Below are positions 1 to 8,371 of a DNA stretch of 64,000 nt, piece by piece. Source of the stretch: Bacillota bacterium (lineage in GTDB: Bacteria > Bacillota > Clostridia > Lachnospirales > Anaerotignaceae); contig JAAVYN010000034.1 of NCBI GenBank assembly GCA_022791155.1, forward strand, positions 1-64,000, read 5' to 3'. Under the pieces are notes generated by a model. It did not search any database, was not told where the DNA came from, and saw nothing but the letters and a program-made list of their open reading frames with translations. The position numbers and the translations under genes are program-made. Position 1 is the stretch's first letter; each line of letters starts with the position of its first letter.

Positions 1-146
1 GAACGGCGAAGGAAAGGCCGTTCAACCGGAAATGGAGCGCCGGGAGGTGAAAGAATTCACCGGAAGGCGGCGAAGTTTTGAGGCTGAAATGGCAGCAAAT
101 GTTGGTTATTGTTTATGCTGTATTTTATGAAAGGAGGTGCGATGGT
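1..146. other. Upstream edge of the window, no gene assigned
   Basis: No reading frame here is convincing. One frame stays open to about position 130 but lacks recognisable similarity, so it could be the tail of an upstream flagellar gene or noncoding. A perfect 7-bp inverted repeat (1-7 with 17-23, loop of 9) lies at the very edge without a following T-run. The segment ends in the strong ribosome binding site AAGGAGGTG (131-139) that serves fliK. Confidence 0.4.
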
Positions 147-1385
147 TTGGCAGGAGTTGATTTTTTGACGGCTGCAATGGTTCAAACTGCAAAAGTTTCC
201 CAAAGCAAGCCGCAGAGTTCCTCTTCTTCAAAAGACAAAACAAATTCTTTTGAGAATGCGCTTAAAAGCGAAGCCGAAAAAGTGACATCAAATGCTGAAA
301 AAAATGAACAAGTGGACAACAACAGCGAAAAAACTGAAAATTCCCAGAAAGCTGACACCACCGACACAACAAAAGAAAGTCATGAGACAGAAAAAAGTTC
401 TGACACAAATGAAACAGAGGCAGAAAAATCGCCAGAAGCACTTGAAGTTGCAGCCACATTTGTTCAAATGCCTGTGCTGTTTGAACAATTTGCTGTTGAA
501 GAAACGGCTGTTCAAATTGTTCCGTGTGTTGTTGAGAACAAAATTGTTGAACCTGTGAACAACACGCCAGTTCAGCTTGTGGAAGACACAGTGTTGGCGC
601 CAGAAAAAGGGATTGAAGTTCCAACTGAAACTTTGGAAGCTGTGGTGTTGCCAAAAAGCAACACGGAACCAGTTGTTGTTGATGTTAAAGAAAAACTCAT
701 GACACAGCAGCAAGCAGCGGAACCGGCAAAAGAAGTTGCCGTTGCAGAAGTTAAAAAAGAAGAAACAAACGCAGTTGCTAAACAACAAGAAGTTAAACCC
801 GAAATTGAAAACAACGTTGAAAGCCGCAAAATTGTTGTTGAAAACACTGAAAGCGCCGAAAGCGCCAAAACTGAAAACAACAACAGCGAAACCCAAAACA
901 ACGACTTCAGTTTCGTTTTGGAAAATAAACCGGTTGTTGAAGGGAAGTTTGTTGACACAAAGGTTGGAGAAGCAGTTAACGTCAATCGGCCTGACTTTGC
1001 TGAAAAAATTGGCGAAAAGATACTTTTATCAAAAAACAATGAGGTTGAAATACAGCTTGAGCCTGAAAACTTAGGCAAAATACAGATCAAACTCATTTTT
1101 GATAAGGGCGAAACAAGAATTTCTGTTCTCTGCACAAACAGCAAAGCGGCAGAAATCATGTCAAACAATTCGGAGGGATTGGCCGCAGTTGTTGAAAGCC
1201 GGACAGGAACTTCCACAACAGTTGAAGTTGCCCAGGAAAAAGACAATCTTTACAAAGATGATTATCAAGACGGACACAACAATCAGCAAAACAAAGAAAA
1301 TCAAAGCGAAAAACAACGCAAAGAAAGAGAAAGCAAAAGCAACCCAACAGACTTTCTCCATCAGTTGAGATTGGGACTTATATAA
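147..1385 (+). CDS. Flagellar hook-length control protein FliK
   Basis: FliK measures the hook and switches the export gate from rod/hook to filament substrates by touching FlhB. The 412-residue product has a long, Lys/Glu/Asn-rich, low-complexity N-terminal part (about 1-280), typical of the extended ruler. A compact C-terminal domain follows (about 290-375), carrying the family pattern LEPENLGKIQIKL and a repeat of small hydrophobic strands. The tail is charged and Gln/Asn-rich. I chose the TTG at 147 because AAGGAGGTG lies 7 bases upstream; an upstream in-frame ATG at 78 has no such site. It is the first clear gene of the flagellar operon and is followed by flgD, the usual order. Variable N-terminal sequence is normal for this family; the assignment rests on the C-domain and position. 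Confidence 0.88.
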   Translation: MAGVDFLTAAMVQTAKVSQSKPQSSSSSKDKTNSFENALKSEAEKVTSNAEKNEQVDNNSEKTENSQKADTTDTTKESHETEKSSDTNETEAEKSPEALEVAATFVQMPVLFEQFAVEETAVQIVPCVVENKIVEPVNNTPVQLVEDTVLAPEKGIEVPTETLEAVVLPKSNTEPVVVDVKEKLMTQQQAAEPAKEVAVAEVKKEETNAVAKQQEVKPEIENNVESRKIVVENTESAESAKTENNNSETQNNDFSFVLENKPVVEGKFVDTKVGEAVNVNRPDFAEKIGEKILLSKNNEVEIQLEPENLGKIQIKLIFDKGETRISVLCTNSKAAEIMSNNSEGLAAVVESRTGTSTTVEVAQEKDNLYKDDYQDGHNNQQNKENQSEKQRKERESKSNPTDFLHQLRLGLI

Positions 1386-1403
1386 CAAAATGAGGTGATT
1401 TTT

Positions 1404-1925
1404 ATGGCAGAAAATCTATTTCCCGGGTTTAATGATGCTGTGAAGAAAAGTCCATTGCAATATATCCAGCCAAAGAACTCAAAAGTTAGGGAAAACGCCC
1501 AAACAATGGACATGACAAGTTTTTTGCAGCTTATGGCGGTTCAGCTTCAAAACCAAGACCCGCTTAACCCCACAAGCAACGAGGACTATATGGGACAATT
1601 GGCTCAAATGGCCACAATTGAGGCAATGAGCAAAATGCTTGAATCCTCAACAATAACATATGCTTCATCGTTTATGGGAAAGGAAGTTACACTCTCATAT
1701 TTCTCAAACGGTGAATATAAAACCGAAAAGGGAGTTGTTTCGGGAGTCGGATTTTATAACGATGAGCCTATAATTTTTGTCAACGGAAATTCATACAAAT
1801 TAAGCAACATTATGGGTGTGGGCGAGCTTCCTGAGCCAAGTGAGCCAGATGATGACAAAACAGATGGCGACGGAACAGAGGAAGACAAAACAGAAGATAA
1901 CAATGTAGAAACTGAAAAACCGTAA
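1404..1925 (+). CDS. Flagellar hook cap / assembly protein FlgD
   Basis: FlgD forms the scaffold at the tip of the growing hook and is needed for FlgE polymerisation. The 173-residue product has the conserved N-terminal segment around residues 33-75, with MTSFLQLMAVQLQNQDPLNP followed by a QLAQMATIEAM stretch, diagnostic of the family. A beta-rich middle follows (about 85-140). It then ends in an unusual tail of about 30 residues that is almost all Asp, Glu, Thr, Lys and Pro. The tail is not part of the core fold and may be a disordered extension. Start ATG 1404 follows GAGGTGA; an in-frame GTG at 1395 lies inside that ribosome binding site. Confidence 0.93.
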   Translation: MAENLFPGFNDAVKKSPLQYIQPKNSKVRENAQTMDMTSFLQLMAVQLQNQDPLNPTSNEDYMGQLAQMATIEAMSKMLESSTITYASSFMGKEVTLSYFSNGEYKTEKGVVSGVGFYNDEPIIFVNGNSYKLSNIMGVGELPEPSEPDDDKTDGDGTEEDKTEDNNVETEKP

Positions 1926-1976
1926 TACGGCACTAAAGCGGAGAATTAAAACAAACACCGCAATGAGGGTGATTAT

Positions 1977-2366
1977 ATGATTGAAGACATCAACAACTTA
2001 AAATTACGGCAAATACAGCCGGGAGAAGTTTTATCCCGCCCAAGGGAGGTTCCTAAACAGGAAAATGGCGGCAGTTTTAAGGAATTGCTTCAAACAAAAA
2101 TTGAGGAAAAAAGCGCACTTCAGTTTTCAAAACACTCCAGGGAAAGAATTGCCCAAAGAGGAATAGAAGTGACAAACGAACTTATGTCACAGCTCAACAG
2201 CGCTGCTGAAACCGCCAGAACCAAGGGCGCAAAAGACGTTGTGATGATTGGAAGCCAAGCGGCGTTCATCGTTAATATACCTAACAACATTGTGGTGACA
2301 GCAATGAACGGAAATGAAATGAAAAATAACATATTCACTAATATTGACAGCGCCGTTATGTTGTGA
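1977..2366 (+). CDS. Flagellar operon protein (TIGR02530 type)
   Basis: This 129-residue protein matches the small family found between flgD and flgE in many Firmicutes flagellar operons, called only flagellar operon protein. The recognisable part is the central FSKHSRERIAQRGIEVTNE segment (about residues 50-70), followed by a strand-rich C-half ending NIFTNIDSAVML. No signal peptide or membrane segment is seen. The biochemical role is not established as far as I know; position suggests a helper for hook assembly or export. Start ATG 1977 follows TGAGGGTGA. Confidence 0.82.
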   Translation: MIEDINNLKLRQIQPGEVLSRPREVPKQENGGSFKELLQTKIEEKSALQFSKHSRERIAQRGIEVTNELMSQLNSAAETARTKGAKDVVMIGSQAAFIVNIPNNIVVTAMNGNEMKNNIFTNIDSAVML

Positions 2367-2446
2367 GCCGGACCCGTGAGGGAGGCTTTCAAAGCTGCCA
2401 GAAGTGCGGTTTTGGGCGCGGATTTTGGAAGGAGAAGAATTCAAAT

Positions 2447-3397
2447 ATGATTAGATCTATGTTTTCAGGCGTTGCAGGACTTCGTACACATCAGAAAAAA
2501 ATGGACGTTATCGGCAACAATATAGCCAACGTTAACACAGTGGGATATAAAACAGCCAGAGCAGTTTTCAGCGAGTCCATTTATCAGACCAGCAAAAACT
2601 CCAGCAGCGGAAACACAATTATCGGAGGTATCAACCCAAGCCAGGTTGGATATGGCTGCCAGCTCACATCAATTGACGTTGATTATGGCGCTTCAAGCTA
2701 TGAACCAACAGGTTTTGGAACAGACTGCATGATCGATGGCAACGGCTTTTTCATGGTTGGGCCAAAATTGGGCGTGACAGCAACTGTAGACGCCGGAATT
2801 CCAAACACTGAAGATGACTCAGGCGCCTCAAGGCTTTCGCTCACAAGAATAGGAAGCTTTAAGTTCGATGGTGACGGCTATCTTGTAGACGGCAACGGAA
2901 ACTGCGTTTATGGCTTTGTTCAAGACGGGGGCGAATCGGCCGAGGGCGACACACTGTTTGTGGCCAACACAGAACTTCTTGTGCCAATAAGAATTCCAAA
3001 TGCTGATGATTCCACAGTTGATTATGCCAACACACTGAGACTTAATCTCTCTGACCTCAGCATTGGCGCCGACGGCGTTATAACAGGAAAAGAGGCTGAC
3101 GGAACAATCCACAAATTCGGCTGCGTGGCTGTGTGCAATGTTCCAAACGCCAATGCGCTTGACAAGGTTCAAAATTCCTATTATTCCGCAAGAAACAACA
3201 CGGGAAGCATCATGGCATATAACCCGGGAGAGGGCACAACAGGCGCCCTCATATCAAACGGCCTTGAACAGGCCAATGTGGATCTTGCCACAGAATTTTC
3301 AAGCATGATTACAACTGAAAGAGGATTCCAGGCAAATTCAAAAATTATAACTGTTTCAGACGAAATGCTTCAGGAGCTTATCAGCATGAAACGGTAA
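2447..3397 (+). CDS. Flagellar hook protein FlgE
   Basis: The 316-residue product forms the hook. The N-terminus MIRSMFSGVAGLRTHQKKMD plus the NNIANVNTVGYK motif (about residues 24-35) and the C-terminal region with NVDLATEFSSMITTERGFQAN are the paired coiled-coil ends that build the axial D0 core. The middle is a short, Gly/Asp-rich D1/D2 insert. At 316 residues it is shorter than the roughly 400-residue E. coli hook protein, implying a smaller exposed domain. I took ATG 2447, preceded by AAGGAG at 2429, instead of the upstream in-frame start at 2363 that overlaps the previous gene and would add 28 residues unlike the family. Confidence 0.92.
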   Translation: MIRSMFSGVAGLRTHQKKMDVIGNNIANVNTVGYKTARAVFSESIYQTSKNSSSGNTIIGGINPSQVGYGCQLTSIDVDYGASSYEPTGFGTDCMIDGNGFFMVGPKLGVTATVDAGIPNTEDDSGASRLSLTRIGSFKFDGDGYLVDGNGNCVYGFVQDGGESAEGDTLFVANTELLVPIRIPNADDSTVDYANTLRLNLSDLSIGADGVITGKEADGTIHKFGCVAVCNVPNANALDKVQNSYYSARNNTGSIMAYNPGEGTTGALISNGLEQANVDLATEFSSMITTERGFQANSKIITVSDEMLQELISMKR

Positions 3398-3468
3398 CGT
3401 TTTTAACAGGCTTCATTTGTCGGCCGGCGGCTGCCATTTGATGTGGCCATGAATTATTGTTATTGATG

Positions 3469-3500
3469 TTATCCGGGAAGGGGTTTCCTTTCCCGGATAA
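3469..3500 (+). other. Intercistronic hairpin between flgE and swrD
   Basis: A perfect 11-bp stem (3469-3479 with 3490-3500, sequence TTATCCGGGAA) closes a 10-base loop. No T-run follows, so it is not a standard intrinsic terminator. It lies 28 bases before the swrD start and more likely protects or processes the long flagellar mRNA, or attenuates it. Confidence 0.7.
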
Positions 3501-3527
3501 TGCGCCAAACCAGGGGGTGTTGGGGAA

Positions 3528-3746
3528 ATGATTAGACTTACAAAGCTTAACAACGATGAATTTGTTCTTAATTCCAACCACATTGAATATATCGAAATTA
3601 TTCCTGAATCAAAAGTTGTGCTGGACAACAAAGACTTTTATATCGTTAGAGAAAGCGTTGACGAGATTATTGATAAAATCGTGGAATACAATGCTAAAAT
3701 ACATAGTTTTTACAAAAATATAACTGTTATAGACGAAAAAGAATAA
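3528..3746 (+). CDS. SwrD/FlbD-family flagellar protein
   Basis: A 72-residue soluble protein starting MIRLTKLNNDEFVLNSNHIE, with the family pattern of a short beta-rich N-half (LNxxxFxLN, ViexIEeiPdt-like) and a helical C-half. In Bacillus subtilis the homologue SwrD (YlzI) raises flagellar torque and swarming power, probably through the stator; here it sits directly before motA and motB, which fits. Start ATG 3528 follows CAGGGGGTG. Note that this FlbD is not the Caulobacter transcription factor of the same name. Confidence 0.85.
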   Translation: MIRLTKLNNDEFVLNSNHIEYIEIIPESKVVLDNKDFYIVRESVDEIIDKIVEYNAKIHSFYKNITVIDEKE

Positions 3747-3765
3747 TATGTAGAGGGTTTGAATT

Positions 3766-4596
3766 ATGGATTTGACAACGATTATTGGAATTGCACTCGG
3801 CGCACTGCTCATTACGTTTGGTATAGTCTTTGACCTTAACACAGGCGTAGATTTCACAAAGATGGGAAACTTCTTTGATGCACCAAGCCTCCTGATAGTT
3901 ATAGGCGGAACTATAGCATCGATTATTGCCAGCTACCCGGCAAGAATGCTCAAACAGATTCCAAAACACATAAAAATAATATTGAATGACAAAAAATTCA
4001 TGCCAATGGAATATATCGATCTGTTGGTTGAGTTTTCTCAGATAGCAAGAAAAAACGGTCTTTTGGCGTTGGAGGAAAAAGCCAACCAGCAGGAAGACCC
4101 ATTCCTCAAACAAAGCATTATGCTCATTGTTGACGCAACTGACCCGGAAAAAGTGAAATCTATATTGGCAAATGATTTGGACTCGCTTGCCGACAGACAT
4201 GCCGAGGCTGTGGGAATGTATGAAAAAGCCTCTGCAAACGCACCGGCGTTTGGTATGATTGGTACACTTATTGGACTTGTTAACATGCTTAAAGGCATGA
4301 ACGTGGGCGAATCCGGCGGTGCAAGCAACCTTGGCCAGGATATGTCCGTTGCACTCATCACAACATATTATGGCTGTATTATGGCAAACCTGATTTTTGG
4401 GCCTATGGCAAAAAAACTAAGCACAAGAAACGATCAGGAATATCTTTGCAAACAGATCATCATCGAAGGCGTTTTGTCAATACAGTCGGGAGAAAATCCC
4501 AAATTTATGAGAGAAAAACTTATATCATATCTTGAACAAAATCAAAGAGATGCAGCAAACGCTGAAACAAGCAGCAGTGGCGGCGGCGAAAGCTGA
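3766..4596 (+). CDS. Flagellar stator protein MotA
   Basis: MotA and MotB form the proton- or sodium-driven stator in the cytoplasmic membrane. The 276-residue product has four predicted membrane segments (about 1-22, 35-55, 155-175, 185-205) and a large cytoplasmic loop between the second and third. The third begins with the conserved proline (P160, in NAPAFGMIGTLIG) and the fourth carries SVALITTYYGCIMANLIFGP. Charged loop residues typical of rotor contact are present. The C-terminal tail is Ser/Gly-rich. Start ATG 3766 with GAGGG upstream; motB follows after about 110 bases. Confidence 0.95.
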   Translation: MDLTTIIGIALGALLITFGIVFDLNTGVDFTKMGNFFDAPSLLIVIGGTIASIIASYPARMLKQIPKHIKIILNDKKFMPMEYIDLLVEFSQIARKNGLLALEEKANQQEDPFLKQSIMLIVDATDPEKVKSILANDLDSLADRHAEAVGMYEKASANAPAFGMIGTLIGLVNMLKGMNVGESGGASNLGQDMSVALITTYYGCIMANLIFGPMAKKLSTRNDQEYLCKQIIIEGVLSIQSGENPKFMREKLISYLEQNQRDAANAETSSSGGGES

Positions 4597-4706
4597 TGCG
4601 TTTTAGCAGATTGCCTTTTTGGCTCCGCACAGCGCAGACGACTGCACAATGTGTTTGTCTTACAAGAGACATTTGAAGGAAACAACAAAAATGGGATGTG
4701 TTTTAT

Positions 4707-5492
4707 ATGGGCAAAAGGAAAAAGGCCGGCGGTGGCGGCGCCAACTGGATGGATACATACGGCGATATGGTTACACTTTTACTTTGTTTTTTTGTGCTTC
4801 TTTATTCTATGAGCACATTGAGCGTTGAAAAGTGGGAAATTTTGGTTAAAAGTTTCAATCCAGATGCTATGGAAGTTTCTCAAATTGTAGTTGGAGAAGA
4901 ACAAAACAATATGGAAGATCCAGTTGACGGAACTGTTGATCCGCCAGAAGCGCTTGACGATTTCGATCAGCTTTATTATCAGCTTTCCGAATATATAAAA
5001 CAAAACAGTTTAGAAGATCAGGTTGAAATTTCAAAGGGCGATGGCTTCACTTTCATAACATTCAGAGACCATGTGTTTTTTGACGGCGACAGCTATATAT
5101 TAAAAGACGAGGGGAAAGCAATTTTGGACGTGTTCTCCAACGCATTGTCTGTTGCCGAAGGTTCCATTGAGGAAATTCAGGTTTTGGGGCACACTTCCCA
5201 AGCAAGCCCGACAGAAGCCAACGAACCTATAAGTGACAGGTTTTTGGCCTCCAACAGAGCAACAACTGTTTTGCTTTACATTCAAGAAAAAAATATTGTT
5301 GATCCAGCAAAACTGGTGTCAAGCGGGTTTGGCCAGTTCAGGCCAATCAGCTCTTTCGAGACAAGGGAATCCCGCGCCCGCAACAGGCGCGTTGAAATAT
5401 TAATAACAAAAACTGACAGTGTGGTTAAATCATTGCAGGAATATTATGAAGAAGTCAATATAATTGACAGTTCATTGATTGACTCGAACTAA
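4707..5492 (+). CDS. Flagellar stator protein MotB
   Basis: The 261-residue product has a short, positively charged cytoplasmic N-terminus, one membrane segment (about 21-40) with the ion-binding aspartate (D20, in TYGDMVTLLLCFF), and a C-terminal OmpA-like peptidoglycan-binding domain (about 125-250) with LGHTSQ, SxxRA-type and SGFGQFRPI elements ending in RARNRRVEI. It anchors the stator to the cell wall. I took ATG 4707; an in-frame GTG at 4698 would add three residues. No fliL gene follows: fliM starts 34 bases downstream. Confidence 0.94.
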   Translation: MGKRKKAGGGGANWMDTYGDMVTLLLCFFVLLYSMSTLSVEKWEILVKSFNPDAMEVSQIVVGEEQNNMEDPVDGTVDPPEALDDFDQLYYQLSEYIKQNSLEDQVEISKGDGFTFITFRDHVFFDGDSYILKDEGKAILDVFSNALSVAEGSIEEIQVLGHTSQASPTEANEPISDRFLASNRATTVLLYIQEKNIVDPAKLVSSGFGQFRPISSFETRESRARNRRVEILITKTDSVVKSLQEYYEEVNIIDSSLIDSN

Positions 5493-5526
5493 CTATTGAT
5501 TTCGGAAGGGAGGGAGTTGCTGAAAA

Positions 5527-6510
5527 ATGCCAGAGGTATTATCACAAAGTCAAATTGACGCTTTGATCAGCTCAATGGCCAGTGGTGGCGGAGACAAAGA
5601 AGAACCCAAGAAAGAAGAAAAGAGCTATAAAAAATATGACTTCTACAGCCCTAAAAAGTTTACCAAAGACAAATTGAAAATGCTGTTTGGCATTTATGAA
5701 AACTATGCCCGGCTGTGTTCGTCAAGAATTAACAGCATTGTGCGCGTTTCAAGCACAGTTGAGGTTGCCGCGGTTGAAGAAGAAAGATATTATGAATTCA
5801 GCAACGCTTTAAGCGACAATGATATTATAACGCTTATAAATGCCAGAATGCCTGATGACACAATGCATGGCCCCATAGTGCTTCATACAACAGGGCCTCT
5901 TATAATCAGCATGGTTGACAGAATGATTGGCGGCGTTGGCGACGACGCTGAGGACATTTCCAGTTCTTATGTTTACACTGATATTGAAATTTCTCTCTAT
6001 CATAACATAGTAAAATATCTTATAGCAATTATGGCTGATGGTTGGGTTAACTATCTTGACCTGAAGTTTGAGTTTGAAAAAGTTGAAACAAATCCTGGAA
6101 TGATGCAGAGGATAGGAAGAGACGAAACAGTAGTTATTGTTGTGCTTGATGTTGAGGTTGGCGGGGTTAAAGGAAGGATTAACATATGTCTGCCGGGCAA
6201 CTTCCTCACCAGTGTGTTTAAGGCGCTTGAAAGCAAGGATGAGCGCAATGAACACGAAGACAGCTCCAGTGAGGAAATATTCGACAATATTAAAAGCACG
6301 AAAATGGAAATTAGAGCGGAGCTTGGAAGCTCACTGCTGTCGCTTAAAGATATATACAGCCTTCAGGTTGGCGACGTTATTAATCTGAACAAGTCGAAGG
6401 ATTCGGACGTTCTTCTCTATGTTGAGGGAGAGCCATGGTTTAGGGGCGAGCTTGGCAAGAGCAACAAAAATATGGCTGTTAAAATTAACGATATATGTGA
6501 GAAAATATAG
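5527..6510 (+). CDS. Flagellar switch protein FliM
   Basis: FliM is the C-ring protein that binds phospho-CheY and flips rotation. The 327-residue product opens with the CheY-binding peptide LSQSQIDALI (residues 5-14), then a flexible linker, then the CheC-like middle domain (about 45-230) with the GGxG-type DRMIGGVGDDAE segment, and ends in a SpoA domain (about 250-325) that pairs with FliY. Start ATG 5527 follows GGGAGGGAG. It lies between motB and fliY in the usual operon order. Confidence 0.95.
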   Translation: MPEVLSQSQIDALISSMASGGGDKEEPKKEEKSYKKYDFYSPKKFTKDKLKMLFGIYENYARLCSSRINSIVRVSSTVEVAAVEEERYYEFSNALSDNDIITLINARMPDDTMHGPIVLHTTGPLIISMVDRMIGGVGDDAEDISSSYVYTDIEISLYHNIVKYLIAIMADGWVNYLDLKFEFEKVETNPGMMQRIGRDETVVIVVLDVEVGGVKGRINICLPGNFLTSVFKALESKDERNEHEDSSSEEIFDNIKSTKMEIRAELGSSLLSLKDIYSLQVGDVINLNKSKDSDVLLYVEGEPWFRGELGKSNKNMAVKINDICEKI

Positions 6511-6537
6511 TTTCATCAAAAGGGGAGAATAGGAGAG

Positions 6538-7929
6538 ATGAGTTCTAAAGTTTTTAGCCCGATTGAGCTAGACGCCATTGGCGAAATATTGAATATAAGT
6601 TTGGGCGCTTCGGCAACAGCAGTATCAAATATGCTCAGCAAGAGGGTTGATATTACAACTCCGCATGTGGAGGTTGTTTCCTTTGATGACTTTGACTATA
6701 CGGAAATGGATCCAGCCATTGGAGTGGAAATAACATATGTTTCCGGCCTCAGCGGAAGCAATATAATGCTTTTGAAACGTCACGATGTTAAAGTTATTGT
6801 AGAGCTTCTTATGTTCATGGAAATACCCGATGAGGAATTTGAGCTTAATGAGATGAACAAGAGCGCTGTATGCGAGGTTATGAACCAAATGATGGGCGCC
6901 TCATCAACGGCTCTTTCAGAATTCCTTGGAGAAGTTGTAAACATTTCAACCCCAATTTCATATGAAATTGAGGACATAGACGCGTTTAAAGAAAAATGCT
7001 TTAACGGCGAACAGGAAATGGTTGTTGTTGACTTTTTTCTGAAAATTGACGAGCTTGTGGAAAGCCGGTTTATGAATCTCATGCCAACGTCGCTTGCAAA
7101 GAAGCTTGTTTCGGCATTTGGCCTTGGCGATTATGAAGAAGAAGAGGCTGCTCCCGAGCCAGCTCCTGAAGCCCCAGCAGCTTCTTCAGGCGGAGTGATG
7201 AGCCAGGCGGAAATTGAAGCGCTCATAAACAGCGGAACGGCACAGAGCGAACCTGAGCCTTCCAACAAAATGATGAGTCAGGCAGAAATTGAAGCGCTTA
7301 TAAACGGAGGCGCGGCACAAAGTGAACCGGCGCCCGAGCCTTCCAACAAAATGATGAGCCAGGCAGAAATTGAAGCGCTTATAAACGGGGGCGCGGCACA
7401 AAGTGAACCAGCGCCCGAGCCTCAGCAGCAAACACCACCGCCAACACCTCAACCACAGGCAGCAGCGCAACAGGCAGCTCAGCAGGTGCCGCCAGGCTAT
7501 CCCAATATGCCGCAGATGCCGCCGGGATACCCGCCTATGTATGGATATTATCCTCCATATGGCTATCCTCCAATGCAGCAGCCTGAAGCAAAGCCGGCTG
7601 AACCTAAGATGATAAACGCGCGGCCAATGAGCACAGTTCAATTTGGTGCCGCTGAAGCGTTGGGAGAAGAACAGGCTGAAAATCTTGAGCTTATTATGGA
7701 TGTTCCACTGGAAATTTCAGTGGAGATAGGGCGCACAAAGAAACCAATTAAAGAAATTCTTGAGTTTGCCAATGGCTCACTTGTCGTGCTTGACAAGCTG
7801 GCCGGCGAACAGGTGGATATATACGCCAATGGGCAGTGTATCGCCAAAGGTGACGTCGTTGTTGTAGAGGACAATTTCGGCGTGAGAATCACTGAAATTG
7901 TTAAAACCAATGAAAATGAAAAGGAATAA
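6538..7929 (+). CDS. Flagellar switch phosphatase FliY with a triplicated CheY-binding motif
   Basis: FliY is the Firmicutes FliN: C-ring component and CheY-P phosphatase. Residues 1-200 form a CheC-like domain with two active-site signatures of the DxxxExxN/SxxxExxN type (DAIGEILN and SAVCEVMN). A linker (about 205-360) follows, and the C-terminal SpoA/FliN domain (about 370-463) ends in VRITEIV. The known Bacillus FliY carries one CheY-binding peptide at its N-terminus. Here the N-terminus starts directly with the CheC-like fold, and the peptide MSQAEIEALIN appears three times in the linker at residues 221, 246 and 273. The linker then becomes Pro/Gln/Tyr-rich. At 463 residues it is longer than the roughly 380 of Bacillus. 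Start ATG 6538 after GGGGAG. Confidence 0.93.
   Translation: MSSKVFSPIELDAIGEILNISLGASATAVSNMLSKRVDITTPHVEVVSFDDFDYTEMDPAIGVEITYVSGLSGSNIMLLKRHDVKVIVELLMFMEIPDEEFELNEMNKSAVCEVMNQMMGASSTALSEFLGEVVNISTPISYEIEDIDAFKEKCFNGEQEMVVVDFFLKIDELVESRFMNLMPTSLAKKLVSAFGLGDYEEEEAAPEPAPEAPAASSGGVMSQAEIEALINSGTAQSEPEPSNKMMSQAEIEALINGGAAQSEPAPEPSNKMMSQAEIEALINGGAAQSEPAPEPQQQTPPPTPQPQAAAQQAAQQVPPGYPNMPQMPPGYPPMYGYYPPYGYPPMQQPEAKPAEPKMINARPMSTVQFGAAEALGEEQAENLELIMDVPLEISVEIGRTKKPIKEILEFANGSLVVLDKLAGEQVDIYANGQCIAKGDVVVVEDNFGVRITEIVKTNENEKE
7198..7434 (+). repeat. In-frame tandem repeat in fliY (three copies)
   Basis: Three direct repeats encode MSQAEIEALIN plus an acidic Ala/Pro spacer. Copies begin at 7198, 7273 and 7354. 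The second and third copies are 81-base units that differ at only a few positions, so that duplication is recent or kept uniform; the first is 75 bases to the next start and more diverged. The period is a multiple of three, so copy number can change without a frameshift. Confidence 0.9.
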
Positions 7930-7985
7930 GTTTTTGTATCATAAAAAAATAATATTAATAAAGGTTGAAAGGTAGGTACAAAAAT

Positions 7986-8345
7986 ATGGCAAAGATTTTA
8001 TTAGTAGACGACGCGGCTTTCATGAGGATGATGGAAAAAGACGCACTCACGAAAAGTGGATACACAGACATATATGAGGCGTGTGACGGTGCGGAGGCTG
8101 TAGCAAAATATGATGAGCTGAAGCCAGATTTGGTTATAATGGATATTACAATGCCAAACATGGATGGCCTTGAGGCTTTGAAAACCATCAGAGGCAAAGA
8201 CTCAAATGCTACAATCGTTATGTGTTCGGCCATGGGACAGGAAGCTATGGTTATTGACGCCCTTAAATCTGGAGCAAAAGACTTCATTGTTAAGCCGTTC
8301 AAACCCGACAGACTTCTTAAAACAGTCACAAGTCTGTTAGGATAA
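7986..8345 (+). CDS. Chemotaxis response regulator CheY
   Basis: A 119-residue single receiver domain. The acidic pocket is D8/D9, the phospho-acceptor is D53 (VIMDITMPNMDG), the switch Ser is in MCSAMGQ and the conserved Lys in FIVKPF. It carries the phosphate from CheA to FliM/FliY. It lies between fliY and fliO, the same place as in Bacillus. Start ATG 7986 follows GAAAGGTAGG; an in-frame TTG at 7965 lies upstream of that site. Confidence 0.94.
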   Translation: MAKILLVDDAAFMRMMEKDALTKSGYTDIYEACDGAEAVAKYDELKPDLVIMDITMPNMDGLEALKTIRGKDSNATIVMCSAMGQEAMVIDALKSGAKDFIVKPFKPDRLLKTVTSLLG

Positions 8346-8371
8346 TTTCAAAAAAGGGATGTGGTTGAAAG

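Noticed and set aside
66..80. 15-base sequence GGCGGCGAAGTTTTG also present at 8726-8740
   Set aside because: An identical 15-mer at two sites in 64 kb is notable but short, without flanking similarity, so I do not call it a repeat element.
288..896. Long antisense open frame opposite fliK
   Set aside because: It is a by-product of the repetitive, low-complexity coding sequence of fliK; the Phe/Cys/Asn-rich product is not protein-like.
4619..4828. Open frame between motA and motB
   Set aside because: It overlaps the well-supported motB start in another frame and has no ribosome binding site.
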